Origin: Beta vulgaris subsp. vulgaris
Taxonomy: Eukaryota; Streptophyta; Magnoliopsida; Caryophyllales; Amaranthaceae
NCBI RefSeq assembly: GCF_026745355.1
Contig: NC_079202.1
Coordinates: 46,326,873 to 46,390,872, forward strand
Reading direction: 5' to 3'
DNA length: 64,000 bases
The notes beneath the pieces are model-generated. The model did not search any database. It was not told the origin of the DNA and worked only from the letters and a program-made list of their open reading frames with translations. Within the stretch, counting starts at the first letter, position 1. Each line of letters starts with the position of its first letter. Of the stretch, positions 34,104 through 47,286 are shown piece after piece. Made by a program: the position numbers and the translations under genes.

Positions 34104-37100
34104 TTACTTCCTCGGGAGAGTATGGAAGGCTTCCTTCCACCCTTTGATCCACCAGCACAAACGGAGAAGGACCATCATTTCAACCTCTTGAATCGAGCTT
34201 GCTGAGTTGCTGAAGATTCTGGCATTTATTTCCTTCCAAAGTGACCAGAGAATCACTTGGAATGATGCTAGCCAAACTTTCCTAAAAAAATTTGTTTTTG
34301 CTTGGGTAGTTCCATTGAGCGAAGGCCATCTCAATAGTTTTCGGTCATACCCATGAGATATTCCAAAGGTCACAACACCAATTCCAGATGGATTGAGCAA
34401 AGGGACAATGAAGAAATAGATGAGTAACATCTTCCGGCTTTTCAAGGCAGAGGGAGCAGTAGACATCAGAGATTGGTATGATATTGTGAGTTGCAAGTTT
34501 CTTTTTTGTGTTGATTTTCTCTAATAATACTAACCATGAGAAAACCTCTATTCGAAAGGGGACTAAGCCTTTCCATAACTTTAGAGAGACATCTTTGAGC
34601 AAAGACTCCGATTTCTTTGATAGCTTCAGATAGAAGGATTTCATAGTGAAGGATTCGGAGTTATTTGGGAGCCATATCCACAAGTCTTTTTTGTCTTTAA
34701 CAAGGATAGCTTGTTGTAAAAGGAGTCTTGGGCGGAAGGGGCATTCTTATGGGATTCTCCATTCCCATTTGGAATTTACCCATACCCCATGGAAGCCACA
34801 GAGGCAAGGGGAAAGACCACAATACGAAATAGCCTATGGAAACTGAGTTTAATGGTTCCCTCAAGGAGCCATATATCATGCCAGAAAAGAGAGTCTTCCT
34901 TATTCCCTAATTTTTTCTTTGAACCGGACTCCAAAAGCTCTCGGCACCATGGTGATTTTATATGTGGTTGCAGATACTTTTCCATTGACCCTTTTTTGGC
35001 AAGAGATTTAAAACTGTCATTCTAAAGGAGGTGGGATAATGATACTTTGCCTGAATAGTTTGCCTCCATAGAGATTTAGGTTCTTGTAAAAATATCCAAA
35101 CCCACTTGAACAATAACCCGAGGTTTTGGAGAAATAAGTTACAAACATTTTAACCAACCATTATTTTTGGAAGTTGAATAACTCCCCATTGTATAAGGAT
35201 AAGGGCCCTTTTGTCCATCCCTCCATTCTAGAGGAAAAGGCGTTGAATGAATATTATTTTTTGAATAACCCCTTGGGGTATAGGGTAGAGAGACATGTAA
35301 TAGATAGGAAGGTTCGAGAGAGATACATGCCTTGATCAAGGTGAGTCTACCGCCTATAGATAACAGTTTACTCTTCCAGCCTGCAAGTTTTTTGTTCATC
35401 TTTTCAATCAAGATATCCCAGGATGCCAATCTAGAAAGGTTTCCTCCAATAAGGAGACCAAGGTAGGTGAGGGAAAAGCTTCCTACCTTGCAGCCAAGAT
35501 GTCGGGCAAGGACTCCCAGTCTGCTTTCTTCCACATTAACTCCTAGTATCACCGTTTTGTGAAAATTGATCTGAAGGCCCGAAGCCAATTGAAATAAAAT
35601 TAGAACCTTTCTTATGTTGTGAAGAGATTGAGGGTCAGGGGAAGAAAATTAGACCGTGTCATCTGCAAATTGCAGGTGAGAAAGAATTATTGGTCCATTT
35701 TTGCACACTTCAATCCCATACCACAAGTTCAAATTTGTTTCTTTTTCTATCAAGAGATTCAGTATGTCCACCACTAAGACAAACAGAAAAGGCGAAAGTG
35801 AGTCTCCTTGGCGGAGGCCCCTTTCTAGCTTGAAAGGTTTTGTGGGAGAGCCATTAGGAAGAATAGAGACTGTCGTCGAGGATACACAAGAGGAAATCCA
35901 AACTAACCATTGGGGGGAAAGCCCATTTGCTCCAAGGTCTAATACAAGAAAGAACAAGAGATGCAATCAAAAGCCTTGTGAAAGTCCAGCTTTAGAAGGA
36001 CCGCCGGAAGTTTGAAGCTTTTACAAGACTCCAATAATTCATCTGCAATCAAAACACTATCTAGTATATTTCTTCCTTCAATAAAGGAAGATTGATGAGG
36101 CTCAACCAAGTGATTCATCACTCTTTTGAGCCTATGAGTCAAAATCTTGGCAATGATCTTATAGATACAGCCAACCATGCTAATTGGCATGTAATCTTTA
36201 AAGCCCCTAGGATTTTCAGACTTTGCTATTAGCGCAATAAGCAACATTGCTTCCTTTAGGGAGATTCCCCATCAACCATAATTCCTGTATGATGGAGTAA
36301 ACATCAACTTTTATAATCTCCCAAGATGATTTGATGAATCTGAAATTGAAGTCGTCCGACCTTGGTGATTTCGAGGGATTGCAAGATGCCACTGCATTAT
36401 TTATCTCCAGATTGGAAACTTGTTTAGTAAGGTAATTTGCCTGTTGTTCAGAGAGTTTCGTGAAATCTAATCCATGGAAAGTCGGTCTGTGAAAGGATTC
36501 TTCCTTGAAAAAATTCGAGTAATACTCTATCGTTGCCCTTCTGATTTCATCTGGATTCACTACTTGTTGATCCTCCAATTTCTAGAGAAGAAATATTATT
36601 TCTGTTTCTTCGAATGGATGCAGAAGTATGAAAAAATTTGGTGTTCTTGTCACCATGTTCGAGACATTGAACACGAGAATTCTGAGCTCAAAAAATCTCC
36701 TTCTTCTTGAGCCAACTCCAAAGTTCCAATTGTACAACATACCTTTTCTTCGCTTCTTCTGCATTCAGGGATCGAGAGTTTGCTAAATCTTCCCATTCCT
36801 GAATTTCTGATTCAAGGGTCAAAATCTTTGAGTCAATGTTACCAAAGCTATGAACATTCAACATTTTTAGATCAGTTTTCATGCTCTTCAATTTCCCCAT
36901 AAAAGACATCCTTCCCAACTTACTCCAAGTGCTTTTAATGGTTTCCATACATCCCAGATGCGAGAGCCATGTATCTTAAAAACAAAAGGGCCTAAGCCCC
37001 CAATCAATATTCATGGATCTAATTATGAGAGGGCAGTGATCAAATATACTTCTTTTGAGAATTGAAGTATTTATCGAGGGGAATTTAGTTATCCATTCCG

Positions 37101-37480
37101 CTTGTACGAAGGTTATATCAAGCTTGCTCATCAAGGTTCCACGAAACCAAGTGAACCATCCTTCAGATGGGGTGATTTCAATTAGATGTAAATCAGCGAT
37201 AAAGTCCTTAAAAAGCGATGAATTTGTGGGATCAATGGCTTGGCTGCCATGATCTTTTTCATATACAATTTCATTGAAATCCCCAGCTATTAAGCAAGGG
37301 TACTGTGAGTTAGAGAAGTATTCAACAATTTCTCTCCAGGTTCCTGAGAACTCTACGCTTAATCCGGGCTCCCACTCCTCTAATTTTCCACGAAAGAATC
37401 ATCGACATATGCTTACTGAGAGAATTGGGTTCATCACTGACCGAAAGAGTCCAGGGTCTGACGTGTTAATATACCTCTGA
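34104..37480 (-). pseudogene. LINE ORF2 (endonuclease, RT), broken
   Basis: Read on the minus strand: AP-type endonuclease remnants with GDFNEI (near 37280) and DHCPL (near 37040); reverse transcriptase with KLDFHKAFD (near 36000), GLRQGDSLSP (near 35820) and the active-site box FADD (near 35655); and a zf-RVT region with C-x2-C...H-x4-C (near 34450). The domains are spread over several frames with stops between them, so no intact ORF2 protein is possible. Family knowledge: this protein nicks the target and primes reverse transcription there. Confidence 0.88.
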
Positions 37481-37881
37481 TTTTGCCATGTAAATCAGAT
37501 TAGGGCCTATTGAATTTCCTTCCCATTTTAAGGCCCAGTTCAATGAGTTCAGAGGCAATTGCATCATAAGACCTTTCAAGGGGGCTAGAAGGAGGGTTAG
37601 GTGGGGGAGTGGTTTCAATGGAAGGTGATGGAAAGCGGTGTTTTTTTTTTCTCTTCTGAAATTTTTTGAGTCTTTTATTCTCATGATGGACTTTAAACGG
37701 GGAGGGGATGAATTTTTCAAACCCTGGTGGTACTGATGGACCTGAAATAGAGGAGGAGGAAGATTGATTTTTGGAGCTGGGCTTTTTATAAAGTGGGATG
37801 AAGGAGTTGGATATGTTAATGGTTGGATTCTTATAATAAAGTTCTGAAATGACTCATTCGAGTTTCTCGAAGGGATAAGAT

Positions 37882-38740
37882 TTAGTCGAACTTTTCTATT
37901 AGGCTTAAAAGGGATAGAAGATTTGGCGGCGATGAGACAATTTTTAAGTTGTCTAGGGTTGGGAGGTTGGGCTCAAATTGTATGGATGGCCCATGAGAGG
38001 AAAAATTGACTGTTGGTGGGGAGTTAAGAGGGGTTTTAGAAAAAGGAGGGGTATTTTGGCGGCTTTTGGCATTTCGATGGGGAGATGGCTTAGCTGTTTT
38101 TTTTTGTGTTTCCAAGATGATGTTATCAAGAGAATTTATGGTGTCACTAGCGCCCAGGTTTATTGTATTTCCAGCCAATTCATTTTCAGATGATGAGAAA
38201 AGATTGACTATCGGACTTCCCACTGGTTGTTCATCTTCATCAGAGAAAGAGGAGCTATCTGATGAATCTTTATTCCAATTATTGCCCTTCACATGGTTAT
38301 CGTTATCTAATGGAATGGTTGGTTTATGACTTCCATATGATATGCATTTTTCAGTGACAAAAATCTTGAATTTTCTTTCCTCCAAAGCAAAGATGAGGTG
38401 GATTATTTATTTGGAAAAAACAGTCTATATATTGCATAGTCCATTCTCGAGTACTCCACATAAAATATTATATCATATATTTTTCTATTCTAGAGAAATT
38501 TTCATAGCTCCATGCAGATAGTGGGACACCATAGATGGTAATCCATGGCTGCCTCCATTGAGCCGCACAATCCCCATTAACATTTTGGATATCTCTAAAC
38601 CATCTAAGGAGCCACTGATTTCCAATCATCGCTTCTGATTCTATTGAATTAAACGTAACATACCTCCAAGGGGCTTGATCCTTACGCCTTGATCAAGAAT
38701 GTGATCATGAATGACCTCTGATGTAGAAGAGGAGCTAGCA
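37882..38740 (-). pseudogene. LINE ORF1 remnant
   Basis: The upstream part encodes, in broken frames, WITIYGVPLSAWS near 38540, a pattern typical of plant LINE ORF1 (DUF4283). The open part 38385-37882 is a Ser/Pro/Asn-rich low-complexity tail. A further open piece lies at 37720-37466. ORF1 proteins bind the element RNA. The frame breaks suggest inactivity. Confidence 0.7.
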
Positions 38741-39004
38741 ATCCCAATGACTTTAACTGAACTTATTATATATTAAATTTATCTTCACGGAACATGACCT
38801 TAGTAGGCTTTTTCACTTACTCTCTAATGTCAAATGTGTGTCTATCAAATAAAGAAATTGATGGATTCTAGGCTGAGTGACAATTAAGATAACTTCTTCG
38901 TAATTGTGTGTGCTTTTAATATTTAAGGTATAATTGTAGCTAGGGCCGGTGAAATATTCAGCTTCCGACTTATAATTAAAAAAATAAAAAGTAAAAGAGC
39001 TTGT

Positions 39005-42000
39005 TTAATTAACAACACCCTTACTCAAAAAAAAAAGTTTATCTCTCTTTCTTCTCCATATATCATGTAAGCAAATTAAATCATTTTCACTTTCATTTCT
39101 TAAACACAAACAAACATAAAGAAGTTCGTCACAATCTTTCATCCTTTTGTTAAGATTGACTACAGTAAATCCTAAGTCATCAATAAGAACACCAGTGTTG
39201 TTGTCAACCCACTTGCAACCAAAAAGAGGAACGGAGAAACCATTATAATGCAGCTCACATATCTCTTCAATGACACCATAATAACGCATTTTATAATAAA
39301 CGGGATGCTTATCTTTAACACTAGCAAAATGCAAAGCTTCGGCTTCCAAAGTTACTCCACTATTCTGCATGGTGCTATGTTCATCTTGGTCTCTTGTGTA
39401 AAATGTACAACCATTAATGGCAAATCCAGAGTATAAAGAGGCATTGAAATTCGGTCCATAGGCTAAACTCTTAAGTCGATCAGAAATGTCTTTTTTTGAA
39501 TTTTTGAGTTCTTCCATTACTTGTTTCTTGAACCAAGCACTGAATGAATTCTTATGTTCATTTGCTAGAGACTTTCATGGGCCTTTCGATTTTTTGTCTC
39601 AAGTAAGTCATGTGTTGCTTAACATAAGGTGCAACTTCTTCCACATTATGCAGAACATAGGTGTGTGCCGAAATCCACTTGTCATAAGATAAGTCAACTT
39701 GTTTATGACCAATGGTGCCCTTTCCGTCCATTCTGTCACTATGACGAGATGTGGGAAGCCCTATCATCTTCACACTCCTAGGTACTCACTACAAAATGCC
39801 ATAACATCCTCATATAGGGCTCGTTCAGCTATACAACCTTCGGGCCGCCTATGATTCTTCACATAACCCTTATATGTTTTCATTTGTCTCTCGAAAGGGT
39901 ATTGATTTCTTAAATACACCGGCCCACAAAATCTAACCTCTCTCACTAAATGTACGGTCAGATGAATCATGACATCAAAAAATGATGGAGGGAAGTACAT
40001 TTCCAATTGGCACAAAATCACAACAATTTGACTTTCTAAATCATCCAAGTCTTTAGGATCAATGACTTTGCTGTAGATTGCATTAAAAAAAGAACATAAC
40101 CTAGCTATGACAACTCGAACATTTTTAGGCAGAATACCACGAATTGCCACTGGTAACAATTGTTGCATTAAAACATGGCAATCATGAGATTTTAGGCCCA
40201 TAAGTTTCAAGTTTTGCATAGAAACAAGACTACTGAAGTTTGAAGAGTAACCCTGAGCACTTTCACTCCAGCCAAACACTCACAAAACTGAATTTTCTCC
40301 TTTCTTGACAGTGTATAAGCAGCTGGGGGTAAAAAATTTCTAGATCCTTTCAAAATGGGATGAAGTTCAGTTCTAATATTCATTTCCTTCAAGTCATCTC
40401 TAGCATTAGGGCGTCCTTTGTCTTTCCAGGGATATTCAGTAAGGTACCAATAAGACTATCACATACATTCTTTTCGATATGCATTATATCTAAAGAATGT
40501 CTAACAAACAAGAGTCTCCAATAAGGCAAGCTCCACAAATTAGAACACTTCTTATAGCCCTGTGTTGGCAGTTCTTTTTTGTTTCCTTTCCCAAATGTGA
40601 TCTGCATATCTTTTATCTTTGCAAACACATCTTCACTCGTTGACACCTTTGGACGTCTTTCAAACATTTGTTTCCCATCAAATGCCTTCTTTCTCCATCG
40701 ATAAATATGATCAAATGGCAAAAATGGACGATGTCCAAAAAAACATTCTTTTTTTGATGCTTTTAGTCGTATTCCCTTGAAACCATCCTCGCATAGGGAC
40801 AAGGTGCCTTCCCTTTCACGGTATACCCCGAAAGATTTCCATATGCTGGATAATCTTGAATAGTGCAGAATAACATTGCCCTCAAATTGAACTTTTCCTG
40901 GCGATGTGCATCAAAAACCTCAACACCTCTCTCCCACAGAATCTTCAAATCATCAATAAGAGGTTGCAAGTAAATGTCAATGTCATTTCCAGGCTGTTTT
41001 GGTCCAGAAATTAGCAATGATAACATCATGTACTTTTTTTTCATGCACAAGGAAGGAGACAAGTTATAAGTAACCAAAATAACTGGCCAAGTACTATATG
41101 TGCTACTAAGGGAGCCGAATGGGTTCATACCATCTGTAGATAGTGCAAGGCGTAGGTTACGTTCATCTTTCTTAAAATCAGGAAACGTTTCATCAATAAA
41201 CCTCCACTGCGGGGAATCAGCTGGGTGTCTCATTAACCCATCCTTCGTACGACCATTATGATGCCATGTTAACTTCTCTGCATCCCCTGGATTTGAAAAC
41301 ATACGTCGAAACCTTGGTATTATTGGGAAATACCATAAAACCTTAGCCGGTATTCCTACCTTTTTCTTATATCGTGATGTATTGCACACGGGACAATCGT
41401 CTAATGATTCATACTCATTACGATATAGAATGCAATCATTAGGGCAAGCATGGATCTTCTCGTAGCGCAATCCCATAGTAGATAATATCTTTTTTGCCTC
41501 ATAAGTACAACCTGGAAGAACATTATCCTCTGGAAGCATGTCTTTCACCGCTTCAAGTAACAGAGTAAAACTTGCATCACTCCAACCACCACCTACTTTC
41601 AAGTTATACAACTTGAGTACAGATGATAATCTTGTGTACTTGGTGCAACCGTTGTACAAAGGCTTCTCAGAATCACTTAACAAGGTCTCAAACATAGCAG
41701 GATTACCATCAAAATTTTCCTCAACAACATGTATCATGTCCTCCAACCTATCACCTCATTACTATCATAACCTTCACTAACATCATCCATAAATAGAGTT
41801 TTTTCCTTAGCTTCACCATGAAAAATCCAACGGGTGTATGTTCTATCAAAGGCCCATTTACTCAAATGATTTAGTATCTCATCAACTCTCTTATGCAACA
41901 AATTATGGCACATAAAACAAGGACAAGGAAATCTATCATTTCCTCCACCATTCTTCACAGCAAAATTTATAAATTCCTTCACTCCAGCAATATACATCGG

Positions 42001-42039
42001 GTCACCGGGTTTTGTCGTGGTAATCCAACTACGATCCAT
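39005..42039 (-). pseudogene. TNP2-type CACTA transposase, frameshifted
   Basis: The start codon is at 42039-42037. Order on the minus strand: transposase-associated domain (42039-41750; CPCFMC and WIFHGE), TNP2 core (41746-40390; LALSTDGMNPFG, DAHRQEKFNLRAM, HSLDIMHIEKNVCDS), DUF4218 (40280-39770; GPVYLRNQYPFERQMKTYKG) and DUF4216 (39517-39050). The pieces lie in at least five different frame segments, with shifts near 41750, 40790, 40395, 40280 and 39770. Family knowledge: this protein binds the CACTA ends and catalyses cut-and-paste transposition. This copy cannot make it. Confidence 0.9.
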
Positions 42040-43656
42040 TTCTACATATCACATGTGCAGATAAACATGTATTTACATGATTACGAAATAAGAAGTTGCA
42101 CTCAACAATCCATATCTTTAGTCTTTCTCATCCAAAAAAAAACACGTGCTAGAAAGCAATATAAAACACAGTTCAATATAATAATAACCTAAACTTTAAA
42201 CAAGATATCCTCTTCTCAGTTTGGTTATTCTGTAATTTTAACTTATCAATACTCCTTCGTGAATTCCTAACGACAGAAAGGAGACTGCAAGGTGACCTAG
42301 GAGTTGTGACTGGTTGTTCAAGGGACTCCAGTACTTGACCAATGTATCTTTACTTAATAACAGACAAATCATAGGATTATTATTACTGATGTGAACTTAT
42401 TGTAATAATAGTGAAATTACCAATGTATCACTGCCGCCTTTGTAAATCTGGTGCTCTTCCTGTTAATGTTATAAGCTCTCACAGCAGTCTCCCCTACCAC
42501 AACTCGTAATTGTTTTATTGAAACGGCGAAGAGTAGACAGGGTTCATGCCTTGAGATACTCGCATTACTCTCTAAAACTTTACTATATTTTTTCCATATT
42601 AGTTCAAACACTTATCATGGATGATAGAACATAACTTTAACTTCTAAGAGATGAGTTGTTGAGTGGTTACTTACTGTTATTTTCTTAAAACAAATTAGAT
42701 GTGTTAATCGATAGCAGAGTAATTATCATCACAGCTCTTGGAATCTTTTCATGTTGTATATGTAAATATTTTTTAATTCAGGATACAATTTAATTTATAA
42801 TGAAAATCTATAAACAAATTAAACAAGAATTTCGATCAAAACATATATATTTCAATTACCCTAAATAAACAAATTGGAGGGCGAGATGAATTGGGTTCAA
42901 CTAGTTTAATACCTGGATACTGGCGGACGAATTACGTTGCTATGGCGTGGTGGCGTCGCTGGGGCGTGGTGGTGGTAATCGAACAAGACTCCCCTGGCAG
43001 ACGAAATCAAGAGATCGGCGAAGACGTAATTGGACGACAAACCCGACTCCACTGGCAGACGAATTGGCCGGCAAGGTTACGCGATGGTTTCCGACGATTG
43101 AATTTTGGCGCAATTTTCAGGCGGGTGGTGCAGTACTGTTCTATCGGTAGTGCGTGTTTGCTGAGGAAGATGACGCACGCTTTTGGCTTTTTTTGTTTTA
43201 CTGGCTTTCAATGCAAATTAAAATGATGGAGTAAGTAAATTAAAGGTAAGTTAAGTAATTAAAGAATAGTATATTTAGGGTTTTACTTTTTTAAAATAGA
43301 GATATAAGAGGTAACTAACTTTTAGTGGATATAGATGTGGGTGTGTTGATTTTTTTTTTAATTATTAGTAATTAGTAATATTAGTTATTATATACCTGAA
43401 ATTACGTACAGGAATATATGAAAAAAAAATTAAAAAATATAAAATCAAAATGACCACTTAATAGGAATAAGTGGTTTCTTTAATATTAAATTTTTTGACA
43501 AGGTTCAAAAAGACCACCTTTTTAAAGGAGAGGTCTCATTTATCATGTCATAACAGACCACCTATAGAACAAATTAGGTTTTTTTGGCTAAATAATCACC
43601 CATGTCATTAAAGATGTCTCTCAAAGGTGATACTTTTGCCCATATTTGTAGTAGTG
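39005..43656 (-). mobile_element. CACTA (En/Spm) transposon, 3' end missing
   Basis: On the minus strand the 5' terminus is CACTACTACAAATATGGGC starting at 43656, a classic CACTA end, followed by subterminal repeats (words such as GGTGGTC). A TNP2-type transposase region follows. I could not find the matching CACTA 3' terminus between 38803 and 39005, so the element appears truncated. The coordinates on the left are the last coding position rather than a true end. The stretch 42040-43650 is non-coding 5' sequence with a GC-rich patch at 42890-43150. Confidence 0.88.
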
Positions 43657-43659
43657 TCG

Positions 43660-44249
43660 TACTTTTTGAAAATATGAAAATATGATAAAAGTATGTGAAA
43701 ATGAAAGTGTATTTCTAGATAATGAAAAAAAGTATTGGTATTTCTTTTGTTGAAATATATATTTTGAGATATAAACACTTCAAAATTGAAAAAGTTTTAT
43801 TTTTTGAATCAGCAATATCGCGATTTACAACACTTGTCGTGTTTTGACTTGTCTGCGTCAGCTCCATAACGGGCATTAGAGTTGTGAATTTCTTTAATTT
43901 TTTTTCCCAACATACCTCAAAAACAATGCATCTTGGAAGAATTTCTTCATAATATCCTCCAAAGTTGTTTGTTTTGGAAGTGTTTCAAACTTTCCTTTTT
44001 TATGCATGTCATTGTTGTTTGATTCACATGAATTGTTTGGATATCCAAAAGTTCATGATTATGCAAAAAAAAAAAATTATAAATTATTTTTTTATTGTTA
44101 AGGATGCTTTAAAAGATGACATGTGTTTTTAGAGATAGCTGATTTCTTTTTTTTTTTTTAAATAGAGAGATAGCTAGTTTAAAACAATAGGCGTTGGTGG
44201 ACGAAACAAATTTAAGTAGTTAGCTAACCTCAGCAAAATTAACAACAAA
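43660..44249. other. Intergenic before the tRNA
   Basis: AT-rich DNA with no gene recognised. The three bases TCG next to the CACTA end may be one half of its target duplication. Confidence 0.4.
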
Positions 44250-44322
44250 GCCCGTCTAGCTCAGTTGGTAGAGCGCAAGGCTCTTAACCTTGTGGTCGTG
44301 GGTTCGAGCCCCACGGTGGGCG
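44250..44322 (+). tRNA. tRNA-Lys (CTT anticodon)
   Basis: 73 nt with a complete cloverleaf: acceptor GCCCGTC/GGTGGGC with two wobble pairs, D arm GCTC/GAGC, anticodon stem CAAGG/CCTTG with loop CTCTTAA (anticodon CTT at 44283-44285), T arm GTGGG/CCCAC with loop TTCGAGC. A box A-like TAGCTCAGTTGG and box B GGTTCGAGCCC are internal promoters. There is no intron and no encoded CCA. It decodes AAG. Confidence 0.96.
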
Positions 44323-44327
44323 ACTGC

Positions 44328-44345
44328 TTTTTTTTTTTTTTTTTT
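44328..44345 (+). terminator. Pol III T-run terminator
   Basis: A long T run starts 6 nt after the tRNA, the normal RNA polymerase III stop signal. Confidence 0.85.
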
Positions 44346-45887
44346 CCTTATTTCTCTTTTTCTGTAACTATTTTATTTTGAGAGGGGTTTCTGTCAAATT
44401 TTTCTACTAGCATAACAATTCGTTGACCTGCCCCTTCTTTTTTTATAAAAGGTTTCAAGCAAAATACAAGTAAAGAAAAGGTTGGATTACATCCTAACAG
44501 CATGATATGCCACCTTGGTGCTCTACAGTAATCAAAACAATTTCAATATATTGTTCATCTCAGTTAATGATAAAAATAATCTAACTTCTCTTTTGCTCTT
44601 AAACTGTATGGCTCCTTTGGTATGCATAATTAGTTTTTAGGTAAGACTACTATCTAATACCATATTGATTGCATGATATTTTCTTTTTGACTTTGAATTT
44701 CTATATTTAGGTTTCTTTTAAAAGTTGGGTTATACTTCCTTCCGATGTTAAAAAAAAAAAGTTGGGTTATACTTCCTTCCGATGTAAAAAAAAAAAAGTT
44801 GGGTTATACTCGAGGACTAATGTAAATGACACTTCCTAAGTTTTCTCAAAGCTAGATAGGAATTAGGATTAGACGCGTCGGTATCACTTATTGAACCCCA
44901 CAGCTTTATCCAAATATCAAAATTATGCACTTAATAAGATATTCCGCCAATTTTCTCTTTTGACAAGCTGCAGCCGAACAAAAAACAAAAATTTACACCC
45001 ACTTTTATATCACTTTGAATCGACCACTGCCTAACATACAAATATGAGGTAAAAGTTTTTTGAAGAAGAACATGAAAGTAAAGAAATATTATCATTTTGA
45101 AATTCAAAGCAATGCAAGCCTCCTTCAAAAGTATTATAATTATGATCCCTAAAAAAAGTGTTGTTATTATGATCCCCTTAAAAAAGTTTTGTTATTATGA
45201 TTATAGGAGAAGTTCATAATGTAAGGACATTAATAATATTATAGACATCTTTAATTACACTTTTAATAGATCATATTAGTTTCAAACTTCCTCACCGTAC
45301 CATATAATAGCAATTGTAACTAGAAATATGATTTGGGGATACAGGCAAAGGAATTGCGATTTTGTTTTTGCAGTGTCATGTACTCTTTTCTGGTGCTTAT
45401 GCTATTCCAGAATATAATATTATCAATATACCATAATACTTTTCTATGCAATACAATGTGGGTGTGACAGATCAAAGTTTTTACTTTCTATCTCGAACTG
45501 ATCGTGTTCCAATATTTTCACCTTTAGACCTATAAGTACCTAAGGGCATCTCTTTTAGACTTCTACTCTAATTTACATGTGCACTGGAATCCCACTTTTG
45601 AGTGGTAATGATAAATCTCATATACAAGACATGACTCATGAGCCTCAGGTAGACTGTCATTCCCATCATGTAACCTTAACTTGAATCAAGAAATCTTGTG
45701 TAGAAAAACTTCCAACTTTCAACGATGCCCACGCGCAAGTCGCAACTACTTTCTATAGAAGAAACCTATCTTTTTTTCCACATTTGAGGTCTAATAAGAT
45801 CTTATAAATGTTGGTAAATTCACATGTTACAGGTCCTACCCCTGTTTAATTAATCTCTTACTCACGACCATATATATATATATATAC
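44346..45887. other. Intergenic with a short tandem repeat
   Basis: No gene was recognised. At 44724-44811 the unit GTTGGGTTATACTTCCTTCC plus a poly-A tract occurs twice and a third time truncated, with a period of 36-37 bp. Confidence 0.5.
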
Positions 45888-46139
45888 ATATCATAGTGAA
45901 AGTATTGGGTCATATCGTCTGACCCAATATTCTCGTCAGACGGGCTGAGCCCAGTACTATAATATACATGCACAATCCAGCTAAAAATCTCGAATATTTC
46001 ATTTCACTGATACCCTTCCCCAAAGATTAAAATCATCCCATATCTTCACTGTTACTAACAAAATCATCTTCATCATGCTCCATAATTCACCTTACAAGTG
46101 GTATAAGCAAATATTCTGCGTAAAACAGCTTCCAGATGA

Positions 46140-46640
<501 letters not shown>

Positions 46641-46754
46641 AACATCTCTTCTGCAATTTAGGGGTAGTGTCTCACAATTTTGTTAAGCTGGCAGAAGAGG
46701 AATGAAGAAGAAGGAGAAAGTGAGAGAAAACAGAGGTTGGTGTTTTGTTTTCTT

Positions 46755-46828
46755 TTCAGTTGGATTTTGTTTTCTTTCAGTTGGACTTTGTTTTCTTTCA
46801 GTTGGACTTTGTTTTCTTTCAGTTGGAC
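46755..46828. repeat. 21-bp tandem repeat
   Basis: The unit TTTCAGTTGGACTTTGTTTTC occurs about four times in tandem. It is followed by an inverted-like relative (CCAACTGAAA) in the next array. Confidence 0.85.
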
Positions 46829-47220
46829 TACCTGAAAAAAATGAAGACTACCTAAAAATGAAGACTACCAAAAAAAAAATGAAGACTACCTGAAAAAGAA
46901 TAAAGACCAACTGAAACCCAAATAAGTCTAACTGAAGTACAAAAACCAACTGAAAAAAAAAGAAGACTAACTGAAAACAAAATGAAGACTACCTGAAAAA
47001 AAATGAAGACTACCTGAAAAAAATGAAGACTACCTGAAAAAGAATAAAGACCAACTGAAACCCAAAGTAAGTCTAACTGAAGTACAAAAACCAACTGGAA
47101 AAAAAAGAAGACTAACTGAAAACAAAATGAAGACTACCTGGAAAAAAATGAAGACTACCTGAAAAAAAATTAAGACTACCTGAAAAAAAATTAAGACTAA
47201 CTGAAAAAAAATGGAACCAC
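46829..47220. repeat. Nested tandem array, ~143-bp unit
   Basis: A 143-bp unit containing AAGACCAACTGAAACCCAAA and GTCTAACTGAAGTACAAA occurs twice (46896 and 47039). Within and around it, shorter GAAGACTACCTGAAAAAAA units recur. The minus-strand open frames here are repeat artefacts. Confidence 0.85.
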
Positions 47221-47286
47221 CTGAAAGTCGTCCGACCAAAGATTATGGTCGGACGAGTCCGACACAATACGTTCTCTATATCATAT

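Larger units (their letters stand above)
33455..38751 (-). mobile_element. L1-type LINE retrotransposon
   Basis: The 5.3-kb element lies on the minus strand. The poly-A tail is the T run at 33456-33465. The target duplicates are 33441-33454 and 38752-38766, identical except for one extra A. Order on the minus strand: ORF1 with a DUF4283-like region, endonuclease, reverse transcriptase, zinc-binding RT tail. It is full length in layout but frameshifted. It is inserted into the Harbinger-like element. Confidence 0.92.
32844..38799. mobile_element. Harbinger-like element split by a LINE
   Basis: The left end GGGTATGTTCTCTTTGATA and right end TATCTTCACGGAACATGACC are imperfect inverted repeats, flanked by TTA on both sides (32841-32843 and 38800-38802). 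Without the LINE it is about 660 bp. The interior consists of AAACTGAATTGAACTG-type words and two ~240-bp diverged direct copies (about 33033-33270 and 33272-33450). No transposase is seen. Confidence 0.6.

Noticed and set aside
42891..43226. Trp/Arg-rich open frame upstream of the CACTA transposase
   Set aside because: It lies opposite the transposase in the element's 5' non-coding, GC-rich patch and shows no domain.
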